From assembly GCF_002155965.1 (NCBI RefSeq), contig NZ_MUMH01000032.1, positions 1-64,000 of the forward strand: a DNA stretch of 64,000 nt, read 5' to 3'. Below the pieces are notes generated by a model. That model made no database searches and had not been told where the DNA came from. It saw nothing but the letters and a program-made list of their open reading frames with translations. Source of the DNA: Allokutzneria sp. NRRL B-24872 (lineage in GTDB: Bacteria; Actinomycetota; Actinomycetes; Mycobacteriales; Pseudonocardiaceae). Below are positions 14,350 through 25,517 of the stretch, one piece after another; the first letter of the stretch is position 1, and every line of letters starts with the position of its first letter. A program made the translations under genes and the position numbers.

Positions 14350-15147
14350 ATGCTCCGCCGAACCGTCCTCGTCGCGGTGGTCGCCGCGCTGCTCGGCACG
14401 CCGGTCGCCGCCGAGGCCGCCCCGAAGACCACCAACATCGCGCACCGGGGTGCCTCCCACGACGCGCCGGAGAACACCCTCGCGGCGATGCGCCTCGGCG
14501 CGCGCATGGGGGCCGACCTGGTGGAGATCGACGTGCAGCGCACCAAGGACGGCCACCTGGTGCTGCTGCACGACACCACGCTCGCGCGCACCACCGATGT
14601 CGAGCAGGTGTTCCCGAAGCGGGCGCCGTGGAAGATCGCCGACTTCACGCTCGCGGACATCAAGCGGCTGGACGCCGGTTCGTGGAAGAACCCGAAGTTC
14701 GCGGGCGAGCGCGTGCCCACGCTGACGGAGTTCCTGCGCGCGCTGGCCTCGTCCAAGGCCGGCCTGCTGCTGGAGGCGAAGGCGCCCGAGCTGTACCCCG
14801 GGATCGAGCGCGAGATCGCCAGGCAGCTCAAGGCATGGCCGGGTCGGGCGCAGGTGCAGAGCTTCAACTGGCCGTGGATCAAGTCCTACCGGGCGATCGC
14901 GCCGAAGGCGGTGCTCGGCGTGCTCGGCACCCCCAAGGTCGAGGAGCTGGCCGAGATCGCCCGCTACTCCGACCAGGTCAACCCGCCGCACGCCGCCGCG
15001 ACCGCCGAGTACGTCGCCACTGTGCACAAGCACCGGATGAAGGTCAACGTGTGGACCGTCGACTCCGCCGAGCTCATGCGCACCCTCATCGCGCGCAAGG
15101 CGGACGGCATCATCACCAACCGCCCCGACATCTTCGCCGCCCTCTAA
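14350..15147 (+). CDS. Secreted glycerophosphodiester phosphodiesterase
   Basis: Hydrolyses glycerophosphodiesters to glycerol 3-phosphate and an alcohol, outside the cytoplasm. 265 residues from an ATG preceded by GGAGA. Signal peptide with cleavage near AAEAA (residues ~20-24). Catalytic motifs are HRGAS and the E-x-D of VEIDVQRTKDGHLVLLHD, with the acidic EAKAPEL and C-terminal NVWTVD and ADGIITNRPD. Complete GDPD TIM barrel of normal length. Confidence 0.93.
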   Translation: MLRRTVLVAVVAALLGTPVAAEAAPKTTNIAHRGASHDAPENTLAAMRLGARMGADLVEIDVQRTKDGHLVLLHDTTLARTTDVEQVFPKRAPWKIADFTLADIKRLDAGSWKNPKFAGERVPTLTEFLRALASSKAGLLLEAKAPELYPGIEREIARQLKAWPGRAQVQSFNWPWIKSYRAIAPKAVLGVLGTPKVEELAEIARYSDQVNPPHAAATAEYVATVHKHRMKVNVWTVDSAELMRTLIARKADGIITNRPDIFAAL

Positions 15148-15181
15148 CCCCTTCCCCGTCGCAGTCCCCACCCGCAACCGA

Positions 15182-15198
15182 ACCAATGTGACATTGGT
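15182..15198. repeat. Phased palindrome, unit 1
   Basis: ACCAATG-TGA-CATTGGT, perfect 7-bp arms around 3 bases, 35 bp past the phosphodiesterase gene. Unit 2 is centred exactly 30 bp away, about three helical turns. Possible binding site for a dimeric protein or a dispersed chromosomal repeat. Confidence 0.7.
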
Positions 15199-15212
15199 GG
15201 CGCCAGACGTAC

Positions 15213-15227
15213 CCAATGCCGCATTGG
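15213..15227. repeat. Phased palindrome, unit 2
   Basis: CCAATG-CCG-CATTGG, the same arms as unit 1 with a different spacer. No intact gene starts within 250 bp on either strand, so an ordinary operator role is doubtful. Confidence 0.7.
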
Positions 15228-15278
15228 TTACGTCAGTCCACGCTGAAGACGTTGAGCTGACGGTCAGCAAACGCGGCC

Positions 15279-15408
15279 TGGTCCTCGGCGTCGCTGCTCG
15301 GCGCAGGTCCGGGACTGATCCGACGGTTGCTGGCCGAACTGCCATTCGACGAGTACCACGTCGTCGTCGCGCACCCCAATGTCTGGCACTGGCACGGCTC
15401 GTGGTGTG
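15279..15408 (+). pseudogene. Short remnant of a transferase gene (CDP-glycerol glycerophosphotransferase-like)
   Basis: A frame without a start codon reads WSSASLLGAGPGLIRRLLAE and then LPFDEYHVVVAHPNVWHWHG. From memory this matches an internal segment of actinomycete proteins annotated as CDP-glycerol glycerophosphotransferase-like. Both ends are lost. It occupies the middle of the 340-bp gap between the phosphodiesterase and rbpA; the rest of that gap holds the paired palindromes and the rbpA terminator. Confidence 0.45.
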
Positions 15409-15436
15409 AAGACCGCCGAACCCGGCGACGGCACGC

Positions 15437-15476
15437 GAACGGCCCGGAAGCGGGAAGGCTTCCGGGCCGCTGTTCG
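15437..15476 (-). terminator. Terminator downstream of rbpA
   Basis: An 11-bp perfect stem (CGGCCCGGAAG at 15440-15450 with CTTCCGGGCCG at 15459-15469), extendable by CGAA/TTCG pairing around a small bulge. It lies 13-50 bp beyond the rbpA stop. Confidence 0.75.
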
Positions 15477-15488
15477 TGTCGTGCGGTG

Positions 15489-15830
15489 CTACTCGCCGCG
15501 CTGCTGGCGGAGCTTGGCGAGGGCCTCCTCGAGGATGGCCTCGCCGTCGGAGTCGGAACGCCGCTCCTTCACGTACGCCAGATGCGTCTTGTACGGCTCG
15601 TTCCTCGGCGGGGCCGGGGGCTCGTGCGAGTCCCGTCCCGCGGGAAGACCGCAGCGCGGGCAGTCCCACGTCTCCGGTTCCTCCGCCTCCAGGGCGAAGG
15701 ACGGCTTCACCTCGTGCCCGTTGGAGCAGAAGTACGAGACGCGGCGCCGCGGAGCGGACTCCCCGCGCTCGGACTCGCCCATCGGACCCGCTCCGACCCT
15801 GGTGCCGCGGATCGCGTTACCACCAGCCAT
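15489..15830 (-). CDS. rbpA: RNA polymerase-binding protein RbpA
   Basis: Actinomycete-specific factor that binds the housekeeping sigma and RNA polymerase and stabilises the open promoter complex. The 113 residues match the family. Core region YFCSNGHEVKPSFALEAE, the zinc-ribbon-like CPRCGLPAG and the C-terminal sigma-interacting helix (EAILEEALAKLRQQR) are present. The neighbouring secG is a common arrangement. Confidence 0.95.
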   Translation of the reverse strand: MAGGNAIRGTRVGAGPMGESERGESAPRRRVSYFCSNGHEVKPSFALEAEEPETWDCPRCGLPAGRDSHEPPAPPRNEPYKTHLAYVKERRSDSDGEAILEEALAKLRQQRGE

Positions 15831-15890
15831 CGATCCTCACACTCCCGACCCCGTTAGCCACTCGATCCCCGACAGCGGAGATCGACGCCG

Positions 15891-16127
15891 TCATGCGCCC
15901 GTCTTGAGCAGCAGACCGACCCCGACGATGGAGATCAACCAGACCGCGCCCACGAAGATCGTGATCCGGTCGAGGTTCTTCTCCACCACGCTGGAGCCGG
16001 ACAGGCTCGACTGCATGCCACCGCCGAACAGGGAGGACAGACCGCCTCCGCGCCCACGGTGCAGCAGCACGAGCAGAATGAGCACCACGCTCGAAGCGAT
16101 CAACATGATCTGAAGAAAAAGCTGCAT
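15891..16127 (-). CDS. secG: Protein translocase subunit SecG
   Basis: Accessory membrane subunit of the SecYEG translocon. 78 residues with two hydrophobic segments (about 4-22 and 54-74) and a Gly-rich cytoplasmic loop, GRGGGLSSLFGGG, characteristic of SecG. It follows tpiA on the same strand, as in other actinomycetes. Confidence 0.95.
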   Translation of the reverse strand: MQLFLQIMLIASSVVLILLVLLHRGRGGGLSSLFGGGMQSSLSGSSVVEKNLDRITIFVGAVWLISIVGVGLLLKTGA

Positions 16128-16231
16128 CTCACCCTCGCCGTACAGCGGTTGACATCACAGGGTACCGGGTCGCTCGCGGGCTGATGACCGCCCCCGGGCT
16201 CAAATCATTGAAGCGAAAGCCCCAATCACCG

Positions 16232-17017
16232 CTACGGCAGGGGCCCACCGGCGGCGAGGGCGCAGAGCTTGGCGAACTCCTCGCCGTCCAGGCTCGCGCC
16301 CCCGACGAGGGCGCCGTCGACGTCCTCGCCCTTCATCAGCTCGCTGATGTTGCCGGACTTGACCGAGCCACCGTAGAGGACCCGGACCGCCGAGGAGATC
16401 TCCGGGCCGTACTTCTCGGCCAGCGCCGCCCGCAGCGCGCCGCAGACCTCCTGGGCGTCGGCGGCCGTTGCCACCTTGCCCGTCCCGATGGCCCACACCG
16501 GCTCGTAGGCGATCACCACGTCCTTGACCTGCTCGGCCTTGAGCCCCTTGAGGCCCGCGATGAGCTGGTCGGTGCAGTGCTGCACGTGCGTGCCCGCCTC
16601 GCGGACCTCCAGCAGCTCGCCGACGCACAGGATGGGCGACATCCCGTGCTTGAGGGTGGCGCGCACCTTGCGGTTGACCACCTCGTCGGTCTCGGCGTGG
16701 TACTCGCGGCGCTCGGAGTGCCCGACCACCACGAACGAGCAGCCGAGCTTGGCCAGCATCGGCCCGGACACGTCACCGGTGTAGGCGCCGGAGTCGTGCG
16801 GGGAGATGTCCTGGGCGCCGTAGCGCGAGAGCAGCTTGTCGCCGTCGGTCAGCGTCTGCACGCTGCGGATGTCGGTGAACGGCGGCAGCGTGACGACGTC
16901 GACCTTGTCGAAGTACTTGGCGGGCAGCGAGAACGCGATCTTCTGCGTCAGGGCGATGGCCTCGAAGTGGTTGAGGTTCATCTTCCAGTTGCCAGCGATG
17001 AGCGGCTTGCGGGCCAT
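16232..17017 (-). CDS. tpiA: Triosephosphate isomerase
   Basis: Interconverts dihydroxyacetone phosphate and glyceraldehyde 3-phosphate. 261 residues from the ATG at 17017 ([14 protein letters not shown]). Catalytic Lys is in NWKMN, His in VVGHSERR and Glu in [12 protein letters not shown], with the phosphate-binding LYGGSVK near the end. It starts 4 bp after the pgk stop, so the two are translationally linked. The open frame extends further upstream, but only as a shadow of pgk. Confidence 0.97.
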   Translation of the reverse strand: MARKPLIAGNWKMNLNHFEAIALTQKIAFSLPAKYFDKVDVVTLPPFTDIRSVQTLTDGDKLLSRYGAQDISPHDSGAYTGDVSGPMLAKLGCSFVVVGHSERREYHAETDEVVNRKVRATLKHGMSPILCVGELLEVREAGTHVQHCTDQLIAGLKGLKAEQVKDVVIAYEPVWAIGTGKVATAADAQEVCGALRAALAEKYGPEISSAVRVLYGGSVKSGNISELMKGEDVDGALVGGASLDGEEFAKLCALAAGGPLP

Positions 17018-17021
17018 CGGG

Positions 17022-18215
17022 TCAGTCCTCCAGAACCGAGACGCCGGGCAGGTCCTTGCCCTCCAGGTACTCCAGCGACGCACCACCGCCGGTGGAGATG
17101 TGCGAGAAGCCGTCCTCGGGCAGCCCGAGCTGGCGCACGGCCGCGGCGCTGTCGCCACCGCCGACCACGCTGAACGCCTCGGACTTCACCAGGGCCTCGG
17201 CCACCGCGCGGGTCCCGCCGGAGAACGCCTCGAACTCGAAGACGCCCATCGGGCCGTTCCAGAACACGGTGCGCGCGTCGGCCAGCTTCGCTGCGAACAG
17301 CTCGCGGCTCTTGGGCCCGATGTCCAGGCCCTGGCGCTCGGCCGGGATGGCGTCGGCCGCGACGATCTCGACCTCGGCGTCGGCGGCGAACTCGGTGGTG
17401 GTGAGCACGTCGACCGGCAGCACCAGCTCGACACCGCGCTTCTCGGCCTCGGCCAGGAAGCCGCGGACCTGGTCCAGCTGGTCCGCCTGGAGCAGGGACT
17501 TGCCGACCTCGTGGCCCTGGGCCTTGAGGAAGGTGTAGGCCATGCCGCCGCCGACCAGCAGCCGGTCGACCTTGGTCAGCAGGTTCGCGATGACGCCGAG
17601 CTTGTCGGAGACCTTCGCGCCGCCGAGCACCACGACGTAGGGCCGCTCGGTGTCGGTGGTGAGCTTGCGCAGCACCTCGACCTCGGCCAGCACCAGGCCG
17701 CCCGCGTAGTGCGGCAGCCGCTTCGCGACGTCGTAGACCGACGCCTGCTTGCGGTGCACCACACCGAAACCGTCGGAGACGTAGGCGCCGTCGGAGCCGG
17801 CCAGCGCGGCCAGCTCGTCGGCGAGCGCGCCGCGCTCGGCCTCGTCCTTGCTGGTCTCGCGCGCGTCGAAGCGGATGTTCTCCAGCAGCGCGACCTGACC
17901 GTCCGCCAGAGCGTCCACAGTGGACTGCGCGGAGTCGGTGACGAGCGCGACCTCGGAGCCGAGCAGCTCGCCGAGCCGCGCCGCGACCGGGGCGAGCGAG
18001 AACTTGGGGTCCGGGGAACCCTTGGGGCGCCCCAGGTGCGCGATGACGACGACTCGCGCTCCGGCTTCGGTGAGCTTGGTCAGGGTGGGCAGCGAAGCCC
18101 GCACCCGGCCGTCGTCGGTGATCTTCGAACCGTCGAGGGGAACGTTGAGGTCGGCGCGCACGAGCACGCGCCGACCAGCAACACCCTCGGCCAGCAGGTC
18201 AGCCAGGGTCTTCAA
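17022..18215 (-). CDS. pgk: Phosphoglycerate kinase
   Basis: Transfers phosphate from 1,3-bisphosphoglycerate to ADP in glycolysis. 397 residues, normal length. RADLNVPLD and IAHLGRPKG in the N-terminal half bind 3-phosphoglycerate, and [15 protein letters not shown] with the C-terminal [13 protein letters not shown] forms the nucleotide site. It lies between gap (10-bp gap) and tpiA. A perfect GTCCACAGTGGAC palindrome lies inside the gene at 17913. Confidence 0.97.
   Translation of the reverse strand: MKTLADLLAEGVAGRRVLVRADLNVPLDGSKITDDGRVRASLPTLTKLTEAGARVVVIAHLGRPKGSPDPKFSLAPVAARLGELLGSEVALVTDSAQSTVDALADGQVALLENIRFDARETSKDEAERGALADELAALAGSDGAYVSDGFGVVHRKQASVYDVAKRLPHYAGGLVLAEVEVLRKLTTDTERPYVVVLGGAKVSDKLGVIANLLTKVDRLLVGGGMAYTFLKAQGHEVGKSLLQADQLDQVRGFLAEAEKRGVELVLPVDVLTTTEFAADAEVEIVAADAIPAERQGLDIGPKSRELFAAKLADARTVFWNGPMGVFEFEAFSGGTRAVAEALVKSEAFSVVGGGDSAAAVRQLGLPEDGFSHISTGGGASLEYLEGKDLPGVSVLED
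17913..17925. repeat. GTCCACAGTGGAC palindrome (in pgk)
   Basis: One of five perfect GTCCACWGTGGAC copies in the window; inside a coding sequence, where it reads Val-Asp within TVDAL. Confidence 0.8.
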
Positions 18216-18225
18216 GGTGGGTTCC

Positions 18226-19299
<1,074 letters not shown>

Positions 19300-19356
19300 T
19301 CACAGCGCCCTTGCTCACAACTTGATCGAGTCAGCCACCTGCGCGGACGCGCCTCT

Positions 19357-19419
19357 CCCGTTTCGTACTCCCAGCCGTGGATGGGAGCGCTCCCTTTCCC
19401 GCTAGGAGTACGAAACGGG
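19357..19419. repeat. Dispersed 63-bp inverted-repeat element, copy A
   Basis: Perfect 15-bp arms (CCCGTTTCGTACTCC at 19357-19371 and its complement at 19405-19419) enclose 33 bases that contain a second palindrome, GGGAGCGCTCCC. A near copy is at 28425-28484. It sits between whiA and gap, where it could also act as a terminator for whiA. Confidence 0.8.
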
Positions 19420-19441
19420 GATTTCCCTGGCGCCAGTGCGG

Positions 19442-20422
19442 TCAGGCGTCGAGCATGTCGGCGGTCACGGCCGACTCGGTGTCGGGGATGGAGAGGTCGC
19501 GGGCCTTCTTGTCGGCCATCGCCAGGAGACGCCTTATACGACCGGCCACCGCGTCCTTGGTCATCTGGGGTTCGGCCAACTGGCCCAGCTCCTCCAGGGA
19601 CGCTTGGCGGTGGGCCAGGCGCAGGCGCCCCGCCGCGACCAGGTGGTCCGGGGCGTCGGGGCCGAGGATGTCCAGCGCGCGCTCCACCCTGGCCGCCGCC
19701 GCGACCGCCGCCCGCGCGGAGCGGCGGAGGTTGGCGTCGTCGAAGTTGGCCAGCCGGTTCGCCGTCGCGCGCACCTCGCGCCGCATCCGCCGCTCCTCCC
19801 ACGCCAGCACGCTGGAGTGCGCGCCGAGCCGGGTGAGCAGCGCGCCGATGGAGTCGCCGTCGCGGACCACGACGCGGTCGGCACCGCGCACCTCGCGGGA
19901 CTTGGCCTGGATGCCCATCCGCCGAGCCGCGCCGACCAGCGCCAGCGCCGCCTCGGGGCCGGGGCAGGTGACCTCCAGCGCGGAGGAGCGGCCCGGCTCG
20001 GTCAGCGAACCGTGCGCCAGGAACGCCCCGCGCCACGCGGCCTCGGCGTCGCAGACCCCGCCGGAGACAACGGGAGCGGGCAGGCCGCGCACCGGGCGCC
20101 CGCGCGGGTCGAGCAGGCCGGTCTGCCGTGCGAGCCCGTCGCCGTCGCGGACCACGCGCACCACGTAGCGGGTGCCCTTGCGCAGCCCGCCGGAGGTGAT
20201 CACGTGCACGTCGGAGTTGTGGCCGAACAGCTCGTGGATCTCCTTGCGCAGCCTGCGGGCGGCGACACCGGTGTCCAGCTCGGCCTCCACGACCACGCGC
20301 CCGGCCACGATGTGCAGGCCGCCCGCGAAGCGCAGCAGCGAGGAGACCTCGGCCCGCCGACAACAGGTCTTGGTCACCGACAAGCGGCTCAGCTCGTCCT
20401 TGACCGCCGCGGTCATCGCCAT
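19442..20422 (-). CDS. whiA: DNA-binding sporulation regulator WhiA
   Basis: Transcriptional regulator of sporulation septation and division genes in filamentous actinomycetes, working with WhiB. 326 residues: a LAGLIDADG homing-endonuclease-like N-terminal domain and a C-terminal helix-turn-helix region ([21 protein letters not shown]). The ATG at 20422 ([12 protein letters not shown]) is the family start and overlaps the end of yvcK by 10 bases. Order uvrC-rapZ-yvcK-whiA is conserved across Gram-positive bacteria. Confidence 0.96.
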   Translation of the reverse strand: MAMTAAVKDELSRLSVTKTCCRRAEVSSLLRFAGGLHIVAGRVVVEAELDTGVAARRLRKEIHELFGHNSDVHVITSGGLRKGTRYVVRVVRDGDGLARQTGLLDPRGRPVRGLPAPVVSGGVCDAEAAWRGAFLAHGSLTEPGRSSALEVTCPGPEAALALVGAARRMGIQAKSREVRGADRVVVRDGDSIGALLTRLGAHSSVLAWEERRMRREVRATANRLANFDDANLRRSARAAVAAAARVERALDILGPDAPDHLVAAGRLRLAHRQASLEELGQLAEPQMTKDAVAGRIRRLLAMADKKARDLSIPDTESAVTADMLDA

Positions 20423-21459
20423 GGGGTCTCCTCCTCCCGAACGGGGGCGTTCGTACTGCTGGGGAATTCTGGGCTCAAGGTGTCGCCAACGCCTAATACG
20501 TGGCGGAAGCTGTCCGCGAGGGCGTCCGGATCGTGCCGGTCGGGGGCTCCCGCGCGGGCTATCCGGCTGAGGCGGGTGGCTCCGCCGAGTGAGGACGCCG
20601 CGCGGCGCAGGCGGTCTGGCGTGGGCACCGAGTCGGTATCGGCGATCACCGCGTCCACCCGTAGGCCTGGCGCGTGTTCGGCAAGTACCTGGAGGTGTTG
20701 TTCTGGGGAGAAGCCCTCGGTTTCCCCCGGTTGTGGGACAAGGTTGAGCACCACGACGCGGCGCGCGGCGGTGCGCACGAGCGCGTCGTGCAGCTCCGGC
20801 ACGAGCAGGTGCGGCAGCACGCTGGTGAACCACGAGCCCGGCCCGAGCAGCACCACGTCCGCGTTCAGCACGGCTTCGACCGCCTCCTGGCACGCGCGCG
20901 GGGGCCCCGGCTCGGGACCGGCGGAGCGCAGCCGCACGCGCTGCACCCGGCCGGGCGTGCTCGCCACCGCGACCTGGCCGCGGATGCGGCGCACGGCGGC
21001 GCGGTCCTCGTCCAGCCCGACGACGTCGGCCTCGATGTCCATGGGCTCGCGGCACATCGGCAGCACGCGCCCGCGCACGCCGAGCAGGCGCGCGACCTCG
21101 TCGAGCACCGCGACCGGATCGCCCATGGTCTCCAGCAGCCCGGCGAGCAGCAGGTTGCCGACCGCGTGCCCGGCGAGCGCGCCGGAGCCGCCGAAGCGGT
21201 GGTGGAACGCCTCCGCCCACACGGGAGAGTCACCGGCGAGCGCGACGAGCGCCTTGCGCAGGTCTCCCGGCGGCAGCAACCCCAGCTCGCGGCGCAGCCG
21301 CCCGGAGGAGCCGCCGTCGTCGGCGACGGTCACCACGGCGGTCACGTCCTCGGTGATCCGGCGCAGCGCCGCCAGCGTCACCTGGAGGCCGTGCCCGCCG
21401 CCGAGCGCGACCACCCTCGGCGGCCGTTCCTGAGTGTCCACAGTGGACTCTCGCGTCAC
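20413..21459 (-). CDS. yvcK: YvcK-family UDP-sugar-binding protein (CofD-like)
   Basis: A cytoplasmic protein of the YvcK/CofD family. YvcK binds UDP-GlcNAc and is needed for cell-wall homeostasis and growth on gluconeogenic substrates in other bacteria. 348 residues; the binding loop ALGGGHGL is at 18-25 and the acidic [14 protein letters not shown] follows. The GTG start overlaps the rapZ stop. A GTCCACAGTGGAC palindrome lies near its 5' end at 21436. Confidence 0.95.
   Translation of the reverse strand: MTRESTVDTQERPPRVVALGGGHGLQVTLAALRRITEDVTAVVTVADDGGSSGRLRRELGLLPPGDLRKALVALAGDSPVWAEAFHHRFGGSGALAGHAVGNLLLAGLLETMGDPVAVLDEVARLLGVRGRVLPMCREPMDIEADVVGLDEDRAAVRRIRGQVAVASTPGRVQRVRLRSAGPEPGPPRACQEAVEAVLNADVVLLGPGSWFTSVLPHLLVPELHDALVRTAARRVVVLNLVPQPGETEGFSPEQHLQVLAEHAPGLRVDAVIADTDSVPTPDRLRRAASSLGGATRLSRIARAGAPDRHDPDALADSFRHVLGVGDTLSPEFPSSTNAPVREEETPWR
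21436..21448. repeat. GTCCACAGTGGAC palindrome (in yvcK)
   Basis: Perfect copy within the first ten codons of yvcK (STVDT). Confidence 0.8.
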
Positions 21460-22334
21460 TCGCGCCCCAGGTCCCGGTGCACGACCTTGACCGTCATCCC
21501 GTCCTCGGACGCCAGCCGCCCGGCCAGCTCCTCGGACATCGCGACGCTGCGGTGCTTGCCGCCGGTGCAGCCGACGGCCAGCGTCAGGTAGCGCTTGCCC
21601 TCGCGGTGGTAGCCCGCGCCGATCAGCCGCAGCAGCTCCTGGTAGCGGTCCAGGAAGTCCTCGGCGCCCTCCTGGCTCAGCACGTAGTTGCGCACCTCGG
21701 AGTCCAGGCCGGTGTTGTCGCGCAGCTCAGGAATCCAGAACGGGTTCGGCAGGAAGCGCACGTCGATCACCAGGTCGGCGTCCATCGGCAGGCCGTACTT
21801 GTAGCCGAAGGAGAGCACGGTGACCCTGGTGCGCGCGCTGGACTCGCTGCCGAAGGCGTCCTCGATCTTGCCGCGCAGCTGGTGCACGGACAGCCCGGTG
21901 GTGTCCAGCACCAGATCGGCCTCGTCGCGCAGCGGCATCAGCATCCTGCGCTCGGCGGAGATGCCGTCGGAGAGCCTGCCGTCGCCCTGCAGCGGGTGTC
22001 CCCTGCGCACCGACTCGAAGCGGCGGATCAGCACCGCGTCGGTGGCTTCCAGGAAGAGCACCTTCGGCTTGTAGCCGCGCGCGTCCAGGTCCTTGATCAC
22101 CGAGGCCAGGTCGTCGGTGAACGCGCGGCTGCGCACGTCCATCACCACCGCGACCTTGGTGATCACGCCGCGCGCCTGGGCGCCCAGCTCGACCATGGTG
22201 GAGACCAGCTCCGGCGGCAGGTTGTCCACCACGAACCAGCCGAGGTCCTCAAGGCACTTGGCCGCGGTGCTGCGGCCCGCCCCGGACAGGCCGCTGACCA
22301 CCGCGACCTCGACGCCGGACTTCTCGTCGTTCAC
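21456..22334 (-). CDS. rapZ: RNase adapter RapZ-family nucleotide-binding protein
   Basis: P-loop protein of the RapZ/YvcJ family. In Enterobacteria RapZ controls GlmS via small RNA decay; its role in actinomycetes is less clear. 292 residues from GTG at 22334, overlapping the uvrC stop. The P-loop GLSGAGRST (15-23) has Arg in place of the usual Lys. The C-terminal [13 protein letters not shown] is the family signature. Confidence 0.95.
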   Translation of the reverse strand: MNDEKSGVEVAVVSGLSGAGRSTAAKCLEDLGWFVVDNLPPELVSTMVELGAQARGVITKVAVVMDVRSRAFTDDLASVIKDLDARGYKPKVLFLEATDAVLIRRFESVRRGHPLQGDGRLSDGISAERRMLMPLRDEADLVLDTTGLSVHQLRGKIEDAFGSESSARTRVTVLSFGYKYGLPMDADLVIDVRFLPNPFWIPELRDNTGLDSEVRNYVLSQEGAEDFLDRYQELLRLIGAGYHREGKRYLTLAVGCTGGKHRSVAMSEELAGRLASEDGMTVKVVHRDLGRE

Positions 22335-24271
22335 TTCGTGTCCTCCCCGTTGCCCGCGCCAAGCGCGGCGAGTACTGCCTCGGCGGTGCGCCGTCCCACG
22401 CCGGGCACCTCGGTGATCTGGTCGACGGTCGCGGCCTTGAGCCGCTTGAGCGAGCCGAAGTGCTTGAGCAGCGCGGCCTTGCGCGCGTCGCCGAGCCCGC
22501 TGACCCCGTCCAGCGCGGAGGCGGTCATCCGCTTCGACCGCTTCTGCCGGTGGTAGGAGACAGCGAAGCGGTGAGCCTCGTCGCGAACGCGCTGCAACAG
22601 GTAGAGCGCCTCGCTGGTGCGGGGCAGGATCACCGGATCGGGGTCGCCGGGCACCCACACCTCTTCGAGGCGCTTGGCCAGCCCGACGACGGCCACGTCG
22701 GTGACGCCCAGCTCCGCAAGGACGTCGGCTGCGGCATTGGCCTGCGGTCCCGCACCGTCCACGACCAGCAGGTTCGGCGGGTAGGCGAAGCGCTTCGGCC
22801 TGCCCGTTTCCGGGTCGATGCCGGGCAGTTCGCCCGTTTCCTGAGCCGTTTCTTCTTTATAGCGGGCGAATCTGCGCCGGACGACCTCGGCGATGGAGGC
22901 GACGTCGCCCTCGGTCGCGGCCTCGCGGATGGCGAAGCGGCGGTACTCGGACTTGCGCGCGAGCCCGTCCTCGAAGACCACGAGCGAGGCCACGACGTCG
23001 CTGCCCTGCACGTGGCTGATGTCGATGCACTCCACGCGCAGCAGCGCGGTGTCCAGGTCCAGCGCCTCCTGGAGCTCCTGGAGGGCAGCGGAGCGCGCGG
23101 TCAGGTCTCCGGCGCGGCGCAGCTTGTGCTGGGTGAACGCCTCGGCGGCGTTGCGCGCCACCGTCTCCGCGAGCGCGCGTTTGTCACCGCGCTGCGGCAC
23201 GCGGAGGTCCACGCGGGAACCGCGCAGCTTCGACAGCCAGTCCGCGACCGCCTCGGCGTCCTCCGGCAGTTCGGGCACCAAGACCTCGCGCGGCACGGGA
23301 CTGCCACCCGCGTCCGCCTGTGCCGCGAGGTCGGCCTGCTCGCCGTAGAACTGCGTGATGAACTGCGAGACCAGCCCGGCGGTGTCGACCTCCTCGACCT
23401 TGTCGATCACCCAGCCGCGCTGACCGCGCACCCGCCCGCCGCGCACGTGGAAGACCTGTACGGCGGCGGCCAGCTCGTCCTCGGCGAAGGCCACGACGTC
23501 GGCGTCAGTGCCGTCGCCGAGCACGACGGCCTGCTTCTCCATGGCTCTGCGCAACGCGGACACGTCGTCGCGCAGCCGAGCGGCGCGTTCGAACTCCAGC
23601 TCGTCGGAGGCGGCCTGCATGTCCTTCTCCAGCTTGCGCACCATGGCGTCGGTGCGGCCGGAGAGGAAGTCGCAGAAGTCCTCGACGATGTCGCGGTGCT
23701 GCTGCTCGGTGACACGCTCGACACACGGCGCGGAGCACTTGTCGATGTAGCCGAGCAGGCAGGGGCGCCCCATCTGCGAGTGCCGCTTGAAGACGCCGTT
23801 GGAGCAGGTGCGCGCGGGGAACACGCGCAGCAGCAGGTCCACCGTCTCGCGGATCGCCCACGCGTGCGCGTAGGGGCCGAAGTAGCGGACGCCGCGTTTG
23901 CGGGGACCCCGGTAGACGTGCAGCCGGGGGAAGTCCTCGTGCAGCGTCACCGCGAGCACCGGGTAGGACTTGTCGTCGCGGTAGCGGACGTTGAAGCGCG
24001 GGTCGAACTCCTTGATCCAGGAGTACTCCAGCTGCAACGCCTCGACCTCGGTGCCGACGACGGTCCACTCCACGGAGGTCGCGGTGGTGACCATCTGCCG
24101 GGTGCGCGCGTGCAGCGTCGCGAGGTCGGCGAAGTAGGAAGACAGGCGGCTGCGCAGGCTCTTCGCCTTGCCGACGTAGATGACGCGCCCGGTGGAGTCG
24201 CGGAACTTGTACACCCCTGGCGCCTCGGGAATCGTTCCCGGGGCGGGGCGGTAAGTCGACGGGTCGGCCAC
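22331..24271 (-). CDS. uvrC: UvrABC excinuclease subunit C
   Basis: Makes both incisions in nucleotide excision repair. 646 residues with the expected order: GIY-YIG nuclease domain ([20 protein letters not shown], ~18-37), cysteine region near 150, UVR motif ([20 protein letters not shown], ~218), RNase H-like nuclease ([11 protein letters not shown]) and helix-hairpin-helix C-terminus ([20 protein letters not shown]). GTG start at 24271. Confidence 0.97.
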   Translation of the reverse strand: MADPSTYRPAPGTIPEAPGVYKFRDSTGRVIYVGKAKSLRSRLSSYFADLATLHARTRQMVTTATSVEWTVVGTEVEALQLEYSWIKEFDPRFNVRYRDDKSYPVLAVTLHEDFPRLHVYRGPRKRGVRYFGPYAHAWAIRETVDLLLRVFPARTCSNGVFKRHSQMGRPCLLGYIDKCSAPCVERVTEQQHRDIVEDFCDFLSGRTDAMVRKLEKDMQAASDELEFERAARLRDDVSALRRAMEKQAVVLGDGTDADVVAFAEDELAAAVQVFHVRGGRVRGQRGWVIDKVEEVDTAGLVSQFITQFYGEQADLAAQADAGGSPVPREVLVPELPEDAEAVADWLSKLRGSRVDLRVPQRGDKRALAETVARNAAEAFTQHKLRRAGDLTARSAALQELQEALDLDTALLRVECIDISHVQGSDVVASLVVFEDGLARKSEYRRFAIREAATEGDVASIAEVVRRRFARYKEETAQETGELPGIDPETGRPKRFAYPPNLLVVDGAGPQANAAADVLAELGVTDVAVVGLAKRLEEVWVPGDPDPVILPRTSEALYLLQRVRDEAHRFAVSYHRQKRSKRMTASALDGVSGLGDARKAALLKHFGSLKRLKAATVDQITEVPGVGRRTAEAVLAALGAGNGEDTK

Positions 24272-24298
24272 GTCATAAGCCTACGGACAGGTCTGACA

Positions 24299-24700
24299 TC
24301 ACCCGAGAACGACCCGGTCACCGGCCGCGCGGACGGGTACCGAGGTCAGTCCCCTGGTCGCCGGTCCCTTGCGCAGATCGCCCGTTTCGGCGTCGAAAGT
24401 GCTGCCGTGGGTGGGGCAGTCGACGATCCCCTTGGCGGGCGCGCTGACGATCGAGCCGGTGTGCGGGCAGCGCGGGTCGAAAGCGCGCACCTCGCCCGAC
24501 CTCGTCCGCACGACCAGCAACCGGCCGCCGCCCGGCACGTCGACGAGCTTGCCGCCGCCCTGCGGGATCTCCCCGAGCCCGACGAGCGGGTCACCGGGTT
24601 TGGCGGTCCCCGTTCCCGCCGCTGGCTTCGCCGGGGTGGCGCAGCCCGCCACCGCCACTCCCACCAGTCCACACAGGACATTCCTTCTCGTCAGGCCCAC
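24299..24700 (-). CDS. Exported Rieske [2Fe-2S] lipoprotein
   Basis: A small Rieske protein of 133 residues. Twin-Arg (TRRNVLCG) then hydrophobic stretch and lipobox VAVAGC suggest Tat export and lipid anchoring. Cluster ligands are CPHTG and CPTHGS, the usual two Cys and two His. Probably a periplasmic electron carrier of unknown partner. The GTG at 24700 lies inside the 3' end of the aldo-keto reductase gene: the two overlap by 110 bp in different frames. Confidence 0.88.
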   Translation of the reverse strand: MGLTRRNVLCGLVGVAVAGCATPAKPAAGTGTAKPGDPLVGLGEIPQGGGKLVDVPGGGRLLVVRTRSGEVRAFDPRCPHTGSIVSAPAKGIVDCPTHGSTFDAETGDLRKGPATRGLTSVPVRAAGDRVVLG

Positions 24701-25517
24701 TCCCCCAACCTAGCTCCCACGCGGCGGCCGAGTCGCGGATGCTCCCCGGCCTGCTGGCGCCCGGGATGGGGATCACCGTCGGGGACAGCGAGAGCAGCCA
24801 GGCCAGGCACACGCGCTGCGGGCTGACGCCGAGGTCCCTGGCCATGCGGTGGAACTCAGTTCCTTCCGGTACCGAGGCCGCGCGGTCGAGGGAGCTGCGC
24901 GAGATGCCGCCGAGCGGGCTCCAGGGGAGGAACGCGAGTCCCAGCTCCGCGCACAGCCGGAGTTCCGGTTCCGAGGTGCGGACTCGCGGCGAGAACTCGT
25001 TCTGGACCGAAACGAACGTGGAGCCGAGCAGCTCGCGGGCTCGGCGGATCTGCGCGGAGTCCACATTGGACAGGCCGATCGCGCGGATCTTGCCTTCGGC
25101 GTGCAGCTCGGCCAGCGCGCCGAGGGAGTCCTCGAAGGGCACGACCGGGTCCGGCTTGTGCAGTTGGTAGAGGTCGATCACGTCCACGCGGAGGCGGCGC
25201 AGCGACCCTTCGCACGCGCGCTTGAGGTGCTCCGGCGAGGCGTCGACCGTCCACGAGCCGTCGCCGGGCCTGCCGCGCCCGCCCTTGGTCGCGATCAGCA
25301 CGCCCTTGAGGCCCGCGAGCAGTTCCTCGTTGTGCCCGACCTCGTCCGCGTGCCAGTGGTAGGAGTCGGCCGTGTCGATCAACGTCACGCCCGCGTCCAG
25401 CGCCGCGCGAACGGTGGCGAGAGCGCGTTCGCGGCTCGGCCTGCCCTCGATCGACAACGGCATGGCACCGAGCCCGATCGCGCTGACCTCGACGTCGCCG
25501 AGCTTGCGGGTGATCAT
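24591..25517 (-). CDS. Aldo/keto reductase with aberrant C-terminus
   Basis: NADPH-dependent oxidoreductase of the AKR family, 308 residues from ATG at 25517. GLGAMPLS at the start, catalytic Asp-Tyr in LIDTADSYH, Lys in LIATKGG, His in LYQLHKPD. Normal similarity runs to PIPGASRPGSIRDSAAAWEL. The last 45 residues are Gly-rich and read through the start of the Rieske gene in another frame, replacing the usual final helices. This looks like a 3' deletion fused to the neighbour. Its ATG overlaps the epimerase stop. Confidence 0.88.
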   Translation of the reverse strand: MITRKLGDVEVSAIGLGAMPLSIEGRPSRERALATVRAALDAGVTLIDTADSYHWHADEVGHNEELLAGLKGVLIATKGGRGRPGDGSWTVDASPEHLKRACEGSLRRLRVDVIDLYQLHKPDPVVPFEDSLGALAELHAEGKIRAIGLSNVDSAQIRRARELLGSTFVSVQNEFSPRVRTSEPELRLCAELGLAFLPWSPLGGISRSSLDRAASVPEGTEFHRMARDLGVSPQRVCLAWLLSLSPTVIPIPGASRPGSIRDSAAAWELGWGSGPDEKECPVWTGGSGGGGLRHPGEASGGNGDRQTR

